A stretch of DNA of 64,000 bases, taken from assembly GCA_023436205.1 (NCBI GenBank), contig JAEZKC010000048.1, positions 1 through 64,000 of the forward strand, written 5' to 3'. The DNA is from Fibrobacterota bacterium. GTDB taxonomy: Bacteria > Fibrobacterota > Chitinivibrionia > Chitinivibrionales > Chitinispirillaceae. Numbering within the stretch: position 1 is the first letter of the stretch; each line of letters begins with the position of its first letter. The position numbers were made by a program, and so were the translations under genes. Shown here piece after piece: positions 51,612 to 58,835 of this stretch. Under the pieces are notes generated by a model. The model did not search any database. It worked only from the letters and a program-made list of their open reading frames with translations, and was not told the origin of the DNA.

Positions 51612-52622
51612 ATGAATAAAAAACTTTTTGCGGTTGTAATAGCCGCTTCTGCCCTTATGTTCTCTTGTGCGAAATCGAACAACGATGCAGATACCGCTCT
51701 TGTAGTCAACGGGCAGAAAATCAGTAGTAAGGAAATTGATGAAACGGCTGATTTTTTTTACAAGCAACAGCTTCAGCTTTTCCCGGAGAAGGCTTTTGAG
51801 GGAATGGGAAGTGAGATTCGACAGAGTGCTGCACGGCAGCTTGCTGCCAATATCCTAATGCTTGAGGAAATAAAGAACAGAAAATGGGTTGCTGATTCGG
51901 AAACGGTTGCCGCTACGTTTTCAGCTATGATTTCCAAATTCAGCGATAAGGATGCGTTTTTGAAGGAGCTTTCAGCCATGGGCGAGACTGAAGGGGAGTT
52001 TCGCCAGCATCTTGCCGAGGAACTGCTTCTTGATTCGCTGCTTAATGAACTGATGGCCAGCTCCGATACCGCAGATGAAAAGGAATGCAAGGAGTATTAT
52101 GAGGCAAATAAGGCCCGTTACATGGGAGCACCTCGGGTAAGGGCAAGCCAGATTCTCTTTTCTTTGAATAAGTCTTCCGATTCTGCTGAAACTGCGGCTT
52201 CATTTGAAAAGGCTCAAAAGGTTCTCTTAAAGGCTAGAGGTGGAGAGGATTTCGACAGACTGGCAAAGGAATACTCGTCTATCCCTCTTCCGGCAGATAT
52301 AGGATGGTTCAAAAAGGGTGATCTTATTCCGGATCTTGAAAAAGTTTTATTTACTTTAAAGAATGGTGAAGTCAGTGATGTTATAAAGAGCAGCTTAGGG
52401 TTTCACATTCTCAAGAAAACAGATGAGGAGAATGGCAGGCAACTTAAATATGAAGAGGTTAGAGATTTTATCAAGAAAACACTCGATCTCACCAGGAAAA
52501 GTAAAAATGTAAACGGCTTCATCGACTCATTGATAGCTGCGGCAGACATTGAATATGTGGACACTACCCTGAAGGTTCCGGAAGGGATGAGTACCCAACA
52601 GCTTATAATGGGAAACCCGTAA
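51612..52622 (+). CDS. Parvulin-type peptidyl-prolyl isomerase lipoprotein (SurA/PrsA-like)
   Basis: A 336-residue protein. A lipoprotein signal (LMFSC, Cys at about 19) is followed by a SurA-N-like helical domain (VVNGQKISSKEIDETADFF) and a rotamase domain (about 176-280). That domain shows RASQILFSL, FDRLAKEYSSIPLPADIGWF and LKNGEVSDVIKSSLGFHILKKTDE. It helps folding of outer-membrane or secreted proteins in the periplasm. It is divergent from the degenerate receiver gene. Confidence 0.9.
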   Translation: MNKKLFAVVIAASALMFSCAKSNNDADTALVVNGQKISSKEIDETADFFYKQQLQLFPEKAFEGMGSEIRQSAARQLAANILMLEEIKNRKWVADSETVAATFSAMISKFSDKDAFLKELSAMGETEGEFRQHLAEELLLDSLLNELMASSDTADEKECKEYYEANKARYMGAPRVRASQILFSLNKSSDSAETAASFEKAQKVLLKARGGEDFDRLAKEYSSIPLPADIGWFKKGDLIPDLEKVLFTLKNGEVSDVIKSSLGFHILKKTDEENGRQLKYEEVRDFIKKTLDLTRKSKNVNGFIDSLIAAADIEYVDTTLKVPEGMSTQQLIMGNP

Positions 52623-52632
52623 GACTGTTCAA

Positions 52633-53085
52633 TTACAGTTCTTTAAGTCTGTACTTGGCATATTTTAACTTCAAGTCATGTAACTGGTAAGCATCGCCAT
52701 CTGGATGCATGCCTGCTTTGAAGAGCGTGTCCATCACTTCAAGCTGCTCTACGGTATCCTTTAGTTTCTTTATATCAGGTGTAAACACTTCAGCAAGGCT
52801 GTTTTTAACCACTTTGTCCTGTTCTGCCTTATTGATCAGGCGAATTCCATAGGGGCCGGTGAGCTGCTTGAACTCGGCGGCATGCTGGTCAAATAACCTG
52901 TCGGTAGCTCTGTTTTTAAGCACTTGTTCAATTTTATACCACACGTAGCGGATAACTGCTGCAGCCGGTAGAGAAATCCACCAATGCTTTAGTGAAATGG
53001 CTGCAACCACTCCACCTGAAAGTGAAAAAAAGAATCGATAAAAGGAAAACAGCCATTTCCATCTTTCGTAGAACAAATTTTTCAT
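52633..53085 (-). CDS. Hypothetical membrane protein
   Basis: A 150-residue protein with two membrane helices near the N-terminus (about 9-28 and 33-52). A charged helical part follows, with FKQLTGPYGIRLINKAEQDKVVKN and a coiled-coil-like end (KLKDTVEQLEVMDTLFKAG). No family recognised. It lies at the 3' end of a minus-strand run of small genes but is separated from it by two hairpins (53112-53165), so it may have its own promoter. The ribosome site is weak. Confidence 0.6.
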   Translation of the reverse strand: MKNLFYERWKWLFSFYRFFFSLSGGVVAAISLKHWWISLPAAAVIRYVWYKIEQVLKNRATDRLFDQHAAEFKQLTGPYGIRLINKAEQDKVVKNSLAEVFTPDIKKLKDTVEQLEVMDTLFKAGMHPDGDAYQLHDLKLKYAKYRLKEL

Positions 53086-53111
53086 GATTTTTAGCTTTCT
53101 ATAGTTTTATT

Positions 53112-53165
53112 AAATTAGGGCTCTACCTAATTTCAGAGATTCCAGATTTAAGGGGTTACCCTTAA
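53112..53165 (-). terminator. Pair of hairpins at the end of the 53162-54576 gene run
   Basis: Two perfect hairpins lie side by side: TTAAGGG / CCCTTAA (53148-53165, overlapping the stop codon) and AAATTAGG / CCTAATTT (53112-53133). The second is followed on the minus strand by AATAAAAC. Neither has a long T run, so termination is likely but not certain. Confidence 0.5.
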
Positions 53166-53440
53166 GAGCGAAGCATGTCTTTGAGAGCCAGGGCGATTAG
53201 CTTGGCAGCCTCTTCACTGATGCCTTTTTGGGGTTTTGACTTGATACCGCGTTGTTGAAGAATGAACTGGCGCAAGCTCCGAGGTGCGGCAGTTGAAGCG
53301 GTTTTAGCTTCTGGCTTAGCCAGTTTCTTTTCTTTTGATTGGGCAGCTATTTTCTGAGCAAGAGATTGCTCCTCCCTGAAAGGGTTTCGGGGGAGTCTTA
53401 TTAGTCCGTCTGAGGTGAAATATTGAGGTTTTTCGTACAT
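53162..53440 (-). CDS. Small hypothetical basic protein
   Basis: A 92-residue, Lys/Ala-rich protein. It has a short N-terminal segment (PQYFTSDGLIRLPRNPF), a linker rich in Lys and Ala and a C-terminal helix (EEAAKLIALALKDML). It begins 6 bases after the stop of the upstream gene with no strong ribosome site, so it is probably translationally coupled. No family recognised. Confidence 0.6.
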   Translation of the reverse strand: MYEKPQYFTSDGLIRLPRNPFREEQSLAQKIAAQSKEKKLAKPEAKTASTAAPRSLRQFILQQRGIKSKPQKGISEEAAKLIALALKDMLRS

Positions 53441-53446
53441 GGAATC

Positions 53447-53953
53447 TTACACTCTGAATTCCCGTTCAAGAATTTCGTTGATAAATCTGTCCAGGGATAC
53501 CGGGTAGTATCTGAAATTGGGACTGCTCACAAGTCCCGTTCGGGTATTCTCCTGCTGCATAAGAACATCTTGTACCCTGTTTATATGGTCATCGGCATTT
53601 TCCTCAAAATGCTGAATACCAAAATGCTTGCTTTCCACCTTTAGATTTCTGTTATTGGAGTAAGCGAAAGAGAACAGACGTCCTTCGATATCTTTATCGA
53701 AAGTTTCGGGATCAAACACCTCTCCAAAGGATTCCTGCAGTGCACTTGCTGAGATAATGAACTTCGGTGAAACGGCAATTCTCCCGTTCACTTCAACACA
53801 GTGAGAGGGGTTCTCATCAGAAGGGGCAACCATTATATAGGGCAAGTCGTGATAACCGGAAACGATGCCGCTTATCGGTTTACGGATTATTTTAGTATGG
53901 AAGTAAACTTCCCTCATCAACTCGTTAATGCCCGGATCGTTATTGTTCATCAT
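53447..53953 (-). CDS. Hypothetical protein
   Basis: A 168-residue soluble protein with no signal or membrane segments. Features include IVSGYHDLPYIMVAPSDEN, then VEVNGRIAVSPKFIISASALQESFGEVFDP and a C-terminal part PNFRYYPVSLDRFINEILERE. No family was recognised. It lies between the HD-domain gene (90 bases upstream) and a small basic protein gene (6 bases downstream), and the three may form one unit. Confidence 0.65.
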   Translation of the reverse strand: MMNNNDPGINELMREVYFHTKIIRKPISGIVSGYHDLPYIMVAPSDENPSHCVEVNGRIAVSPKFIISASALQESFGEVFDPETFDKDIEGRLFSFAYSNNRNLKVESKHFGIQHFEENADDHINRVQDVLMQQENTRTGLVSSPNFRYYPVSLDRFINEILEREFRV

Positions 53954-54042
53954 AATGCCTGTGAAAATAATACATTCAACAATTACAGATTAACATATTT
54001 GCATGACAGTTCTGTTTATTGTCGGAATCGGCCGCTTTTTGT

Positions 54043-54576
54043 TTAAAGACGACCGGCAAGGGTGAGGAGTTCCTTTTCCATTTTTCTGAAGCGTTCTTTT
54101 GCCATATTAAGAGACTGAATTTTTTCCTTTTCACCGCCTCGGCGAACCTCGATTTCTGCCCAGCGTTCTTCCATCGATACAGGTTTATCTTTAAATCGTG
54201 TATCCGCATAAGCCACAATTTTGTTCTCAATACTTGACGGAAGCAGTGTTGGGTCATCGATGCCCCGAATAAGATAAATCTCGTAAATAGAGCCGTGAAT
54301 CACGATTTCAGCGAGTTCTTCCAGCCCTTCGTTCTTAAGAATTGTAACTGAGTTAATTTCATGATCTCCCGGTTCGCCCCTGCCAATATCATGCAGTAAT
54401 GCTGCCAGCTTTACTTTCTGAGAGTTCACTTTCAGCTCAGGGTGCTTTTTTGAAATGGCTTCCGCAAGGGAAAATGCAAATTCGCTGACCCCTTTCAGGT
54501 GAACGATTCTTTGCGGTGCAATATTGTATTTGTGCAGCAGCTTCAAAGCTTCTTCGGTATCAAAGTTTTTGATCAT
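54043..54576 (-). CDS. HD-domain phosphohydrolase (YqeK-like)
   Basis: A 177-residue HD-superfamily protein. The metal ligands are visible in order: His in HLKGVSEFA, the HD pair in ALLHDIGRGEPGDHE, a later His in IVIHGS, and Asp in VAYADTRFKD. Relatives hydrolyse nucleotides such as Ap4A or unknown phosphoesters. The start at 54576 has AAAGGG upstream. It heads a minus-strand run of small unknown genes. Confidence 0.82.
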   Translation of the reverse strand: MIKNFDTEEALKLLHKYNIAPQRIVHLKGVSEFAFSLAEAISKKHPELKVNSQKVKLAALLHDIGRGEPGDHEINSVTILKNEGLEELAEIVIHGSIYEIYLIRGIDDPTLLPSSIENKIVAYADTRFKDKPVSMEERWAEIEVRRGGEKEKIQSLNMAKERFRKMEKELLTLAGRL

Positions 54577-54696
54577 ACAACAATCCCTTTAAGGTATGCA
54601 TTATTCTATATTAACTTTTCAAAAATGTTTCAATGTGAATTTCTGGTCAATATTTCAAGATCGGATTTGATGTATAGGCAATTTCACAGCCGTTAT

Positions 54697-54764
54697 ACCT
54701 GGGTCTCTCAGGAACATATAAGGTCAGGGGTGGGCCACGATTTTAGATCCCTCAATGCCCAGGT
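54697..54764 (+). other. Structured leader before the corrinoid adenosyltransferase gene
   Basis: In the 227-base gap 54577-54803, ACCTGGG (54697-54703) pairs with CCCAGGT (54758-54764). Inside, AGGG/CCCT and GTGG-G-CCAC could form further stems. The fold ends about 40 bases before the start codon. It lacks the conserved B12-box bases of a cobalamin riboswitch, so I do not call it one. Confidence 0.35.
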
Positions 54765-54803
54765 CACCGCTTTTAATGGTGGATATGGGGATAAGGTTTT
54801 AAC

Positions 54804-55310
54804 ATGTTGCAGATTTATACCGGGAATGGCAAGGGAAAGACGACGGCGGCAGTGGGATTGGCGATTCGGGCTGCCGGAGCGGGGCTGAAAGTGTTTTTTG
54901 CGCAGTTCATGAAAAATACTCCTTCTGCCGAGTTGGAGATATTCAGGCTGTTAGGTGAAAAAATTGTCTTTCGGCAGTATGGGACTGGTAAGTTCATTGT
55001 TTCTGAAAGTACAGAAGAAGACAGGAAATGTGCACTGGAGGCGTTTTCCGAAGTTGAGCAAGCCATAGTCTCTAAAAATTATGGGCTGATAATAGCCGAC
55101 GAACTTTGCACAGCTCTTTATTTTAACCTTATAGATATTTCCAATCTTCAAAGATTGCTGGAGGATTGTCCTTCTGATATGGAACTGGTGTTTACCGGGC
55201 GAGGTGCTCCTCAGGAATTGATCGAGAGAGCCGATCTGGTCACTGAGATGCGTGAGATCAAGCACTATTTCAGTCGCGGAATTGAGGCTAGAAAGGGAAT
55301 TGAGTTCTAG
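54804..55310 (+). CDS. cobO: Corrinoid adenosyltransferase (CobO/BtuR/CobA type)
   Basis: A 168-residue P-loop enzyme that attaches the adenosyl group of ATP to cob(I)alamin. The P-loop is GNGKGKTTAAVGLAIRAAG (about 7-25); later parts are ADELCTALYF, then LVFTGRGAPQELIERADLVTEM. It is slightly shorter than typical members (about 175-200) because the N-terminal tail is absent. No other cobalamin genes are near, which suggests salvage. A structured leader precedes it. Confidence 0.9.
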   Translation: MLQIYTGNGKGKTTAAVGLAIRAAGAGLKVFFAQFMKNTPSAELEIFRLLGEKIVFRQYGTGKFIVSESTEEDRKCALEAFSEVEQAIVSKNYGLIIADELCTALYFNLIDISNLQRLLEDCPSDMELVFTGRGAPQELIERADLVTEMREIKHYFSRGIEARKGIEF

Positions 55311-55388
55311 AGCCCGGCTTTTAAGAATGGCCCGAATTTTGATCCCATTTTTTAACGGCACTAGCTGCCCTAAAAAATGGAGGATATA

Positions 55389-55862
55389 ATGAATAAATTC
55401 ATAGATGACCTGCGGGATGAGCATATTCGCATAAAAGATTTTTTTTCCAAGCTCGAAGCACTCTCCTCAACAAGAGATTATGAAAACCGGGAACTGCTGT
55501 TTGCTAAACTGAATGATGTCTTGATCCCTCATCTGGAGGCAGAAGAGAATGTGCTGTTTGCGGAGGTGGGTTCAAGCGGCAATCTCAAAGACAATATACT
55601 GTACTACACTGAGCAGCATTCCATTATTAAGAAATACACCAGCGAGCTTAACGACAGGTCCAAACAGGCAGATACATGGCAGGCTGGTATCGGGGTGCTT
55701 GAGGAGCTTGTCAACATGCATATTCAAAAAGAAGAATCAGATTATAAGAACATGATTTCCTCTATAAATCCAGAGCGGGTAGGTACTGTTTACGAAAAAT
55801 ATCTGCAGGAGGAAAGCAGGGTTCGAAAGCAGATACAGGATTCTCGAACTATGCCCTATTGA
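55389..55862 (+). CDS. Hemerythrin/HHE-domain protein
   Basis: A 157-residue four-helix bundle protein with iron ligands in the expected places: DEHIRIKDFF, IPHLEAEENVLF, EQHSIIKKY and NMHIQKEESDY. It binds a di-iron centre and senses or stores oxygen or NO. The ATG at 55389 is preceded by GGAGG. It stands alone between the adenosyltransferase and GH30 genes. Confidence 0.88.
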   Translation: MNKFIDDLRDEHIRIKDFFSKLEALSSTRDYENRELLFAKLNDVLIPHLEAEENVLFAEVGSSGNLKDNILYYTEQHSIIKKYTSELNDRSKQADTWQAGIGVLEELVNMHIQKEESDYKNMISSINPERVGTVYEKYLQEESRVRKQIQDSRTMPY

Positions 55863-55947
55863 TAGTTCCGTTCAATAATTTTACTCTTCCCTGGTTCCGT
55901 GTGGACACTTTCAGAGTACATTTTGTTCACTCGAAAGATCCTCGTTA

Positions 55948-55981
55948 TTATCATTTTGTGTATATTGATACAAAATGATAA
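55948..55981. promoter_or_regulatory. Strong inverted repeat (candidate operator) upstream of the GH30 gene
   Basis: Perfect 12-base arms TTATCATTTTGT (55948-55959) and ACAAAATGATAA (55970-55981) are separated by 10 bases. They end 24 bases before the ATG at 56006, with the GGGGGG ribosome site between. The site could bind a dimeric regulator or fold in the mRNA. Confidence 0.6.
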
Positions 55982-56005
55982 CCTCAACTTCTGCCAGGGG
56001 GGATT

Positions 56006-57772
56006 ATGTATTTCAGACTTTTTGTTTCTTTTTTGTTTCCCTTTACATTGTTAATTCTGCCTTTCCAAACTCATGCCCTTACAATAGATTTGAATGATTC
56101 TGAGCGCTATCAGGTCATGGATGGTTTTGGTGCATCTCAGCCGAACTGGCTTAAGAGTCCTTATGATTCTTTACGTTTTCAGAAATTTTTGGCGGAGGAC
56201 CTTGGGGTTACCGTTATCCGAGTTGAACTTCACCCGGATATAATCACCAGCAGTAACTCCTGTGATGGAAACCCCACGTTTTTTGAAGAGGACATCACGG
56301 CTAATGCCTCCAAAATGTTTCCGGAGCACAGCAGAACAAAACTGGGGTGGTCTTTTGCAAAGGCGATATACAATCTCAATCCCAAGGAAATCAAAGTCAT
56401 GACCTCCATCTGGACACCTCCTCACTGGATGAAGGAGGGAGCGGTGATGGGAACTCATTTCAACAGTTACGGTGGTAGACTTCCCGATAGCGACAGCTCC
56501 CGTACTCAGTACGCACGGTACATTGTGGCAGCTGTCAAAGCACTGGAGGAGTTTTACGGTTTTCCGCTTTACGCATTGAGTTTGCAAAACGAACTCGCGT
56601 GGTCTCATGCGGAAGCTACAAGCACAACCAGCTGCCAGTATTTATCTACTCAGGATAACGGAAATCCCGGTTACAATACCTACGTTGCCATGCTGAAAAG
56701 ACTCAAACAGGAAATGGTGTCAACCGGCAAAGATGAATTCCTTCTTATGGGGCCGGAACATGGCACAATCGGTATGAATGATTACTGGACCACCTGGCAG
56801 CAGATGAAGCATGTAAAGGATATTTACAGTGACCCGGAAGCACTTTCCATTCTTGGAATCTGGGCTCATCATCAGTATGGTCTTAACCCGACTCCGAATG
56901 CTGATGGACGCAAGTATAACCGGGCGGTATGGGATGGTCTCAATGATCCGGTTCAGCCCGCTTTGCGCTGGAAGGGATACAAGGAGTTCAATAAGCCGGT
57001 CTGGATGACTGAAGTGGGGAAGGCTGATCATAGCTGGGGCGGTGCAATGACTCTTGCAAACATGATCCAGGACGGGATTGTAGCCGGGAATCTCAGTGCG
57101 TATCTGGAATGGGTATTCTGCAGTGGAGATGCCAATGATATTCACTCGATAGCTAAAAACAGTGGTGATTTCCATACACATAAAACGTATGCATTCAAAC
57201 ACTTTTCAAAATTTATCCGTCCCGGGGCAGTAAGAATTGGTGCCGGCCCCGACGATCCAAACGGGGTAACGGTTTCGGCTTTTCTGCATGAGCAGAATAG
57301 AACTGTGACTGTTGTTTTAATTAATAACGGCAGTTCCGCCCAGAATGTCACGGTTAGTGTACCAGCATGGCTTAACATTCCGGCTTTCAGCGGTTTTCAA
57401 TCCACATCAGAAAAACAGTGGGATCAGTTTACCTCCTTGCAGACCGGTGGGGTCGTGACAGTTGATCTCCCGCCCTCTTCCATTACGACACTGTACAGCA
57501 CGTTCCCCACTTCTGCTCTTCCAGGCTGCTTTGGAGAACTGTCTGATAATAGGTATCAAAAACTTACGGTTCAGTCCACCCGATCTGGTATTCTTTTAAC
57601 ATCCAGGGAGCAATTTTCGTCTGCCGGGATTGAACTCTACAATCAAAAAGGCCGACTGGTAGGGAACCTCAATATCGGGTTAAACCGGGGAATCCGGCTG
57701 GCAGGTGGACTTTATCTGCTCAGGATCACAGATGGAGGCAAAGCTTTCTGCCAACTGGTGCGCGTAAACTGA
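56006..57772 (+). CDS. Secreted GH30 glycoside hydrolase
   Basis: A 588-residue enzyme with a signal peptide (about 1-24) and a GH30 barrel plus side beta domain. It opens YQVMDGFGASQPNWL, then shows VIRVELHPDI, SIWTPPHWMKEG, an acid/base Glu196 in SLQNELAW and a nucleophile Glu336 in PVWMTEVGKADHSWGG. The side beta domain (about 405-500) is followed by a type IX-like tail (GIELYNQKGRLVG, then GGLYLLRI). It most likely cuts xylan or a related polysaccharide. A 12-base-arm inverted repeat precedes it. Confidence 0.88.
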   Translation: MYFRLFVSFLFPFTLLILPFQTHALTIDLNDSERYQVMDGFGASQPNWLKSPYDSLRFQKFLAEDLGVTVIRVELHPDIITSSNSCDGNPTFFEEDITANASKMFPEHSRTKLGWSFAKAIYNLNPKEIKVMTSIWTPPHWMKEGAVMGTHFNSYGGRLPDSDSSRTQYARYIVAAVKALEEFYGFPLYALSLQNELAWSHAEATSTTSCQYLSTQDNGNPGYNTYVAMLKRLKQEMVSTGKDEFLLMGPEHGTIGMNDYWTTWQQMKHVKDIYSDPEALSILGIWAHHQYGLNPTPNADGRKYNRAVWDGLNDPVQPALRWKGYKEFNKPVWMTEVGKADHSWGGAMTLANMIQDGIVAGNLSAYLEWVFCSGDANDIHSIAKNSGDFHTHKTYAFKHFSKFIRPGAVRIGAGPDDPNGVTVSAFLHEQNRTVTVVLINNGSSAQNVTVSVPAWLNIPAFSGFQSTSEKQWDQFTSLQTGGVVTVDLPPSSITTLYSTFPTSALPGCFGELSDNRYQKLTVQSTRSGILLTSREQFSSAGIELYNQKGRLVGNLNIGLNRGIRLAGGLYLLRITDGGKAFCQLVRVN

Positions 57773-57773
57773 A

Positions 57774-57796
57774 AGGGGAGCAGAATATGCTCTCCT
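57774..57796 (+). terminator. Hairpin after the GH30 gene
   Basis: AGGGGAGCA / TGCTCTCCT (9 bp, one wobble pair, loop GAATA) begins two bases after the stop. No T run follows on the plus strand. Confidence 0.5.
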
Positions 57797-57836
57797 TACC
57801 TGCCGTAATCTAATCTTCTGAGAACTGCTACTATAA

Positions 57837-57874
57837 GCCTCAAAATTTCACCGAAATGGTTACAATTTTGAGGC
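57837..57874. promoter_or_regulatory. Long hairpin upstream of the TIGR02147-type gene
   Basis: Perfect 11-bp arms GCCTCAAAATT (57837-57847) and AATTTTGAGGC (57864-57874) enclose a 16-base loop holding a smaller ACC/GGT stem. No T run follows, so it looks like an operator or regulatory hairpin. It lies about 120 bases before the start at 57993. Confidence 0.5.
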
Positions 57875-57992
57875 TATTCTGACTCAACTGTGAAATAAAA
57901 ACGTGCAATCATTGGGAATTTGTGGTATATTCTGTTTACATAGCTCTGCGGAAGTATCCGCTATGAGTTTGTAATTTAAAATAAGGTTATTC

Positions 57993-58835
57993 ATGGATTC
58001 TGTCTTTAAGTATTCTGATTATCGCAAATTTCTTCAGGACTACTATGTCCATAAGAAAGAGCAGAAAAAATCTTTTACCTACAGAACCATTTCTGCCCTG
58101 GCCGGAATAAATTCTTCAGGATACTATCCTTTGATTATTAAGGGTGAGAGAAACCTCACTGATGCCACAATAGAGAAGACCTGCCGAGCTTTGGATTTGA
58201 ATCCACAGGAAACTCGATATTTCACAGCACTGGTTCACTTTAATCAGGCCACTAAGCTAAAGGATAAGAACCATTTTTTTGAGGAACTGATTTCTGTTCG
58301 TAACGAGGGCGATGCTGAGCTGATAAAGGAAAATCAGTACGATATTTTTTCCGAGTGGTATCATGGGGTGATTAGGGAATTGGTGGTGTGCAGGGAGTTC
58401 GGCGGTGATTTTCGGAAGTTGGGGCGGATGCTGCGCCCGGAGATAACCGAAAAGCAGGCTCGAGAATCTGTGGAGTTGTTGCTTCGGCTGGGATTTTTGA
58501 AAATGGAGGGTGACCGTTATGTGCAGAGTTCCTCCGTACTGAAGAGCGGCCCAGACCTGAAGGCTCATCAGCTGATTAATTATCAGGTGAAAATGCTGAG
58601 ATTGGCTATAGAGGCTTTTGACCGGTTTGGGCCGGCTGATCTTTTATCAAACTCCTCCACCACGTTCCGCATTTCCGAAAGGACGTTTGAACTTTTCAAA
58701 CAGAAGAATCGTCAGCACAGGGAAGAGTTGCTGCAGATTGCCACTGGTGACGAGATGGCGGATCAGGTCTATCAGCTTAACATTAATCTTTTCCCGCTTT
58801 CCAATCCCAAGCACAGGGGGGCTGTTCGTGAGTAG
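57993..58835 (+). CDS. TIGR02147-type protein (DUF4423-like, with N-terminal helix-turn-helix)
   Basis: A 280-residue protein of the family first described as a large paralogous set in Fibrobacter. The start VFKYSDYRKFLQDYY is typical. A helix-turn-helix-like region follows (about 25-75, FTYRTISALAGINSSGYYPLIIKGERNL), then ETRYFTALVHFNQATK and an ending VYQLNINLFPLSNP. It is probably a DNA-binding regulator, but its function is unknown. Its stop overlaps by 8 bases the start of a surface lipoprotein gene, so the two are translationally coupled. A large hairpin lies upstream. Confidence 0.88.
   Translation: MDSVFKYSDYRKFLQDYYVHKKEQKKSFTYRTISALAGINSSGYYPLIIKGERNLTDATIEKTCRALDLNPQETRYFTALVHFNQATKLKDKNHFFEELISVRNEGDAELIKENQYDIFSEWYHGVIRELVVCREFGGDFRKLGRMLRPEITEKQARESVELLLRLGFLKMEGDRYVQSSSVLKSGPDLKAHQLINYQVKMLRLAIEAFDRFGPADLLSNSSTTFRISERTFELFKQKNRQHREELLQIATGDEMADQVYQLNINLFPLSNPKHRGAVRE

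Noticed and set aside
54577..54803. Cobalamin riboswitch before the adenosyltransferase gene
   Set aside because: Expected by gene context, but the conserved B12-box and core bases are not found.
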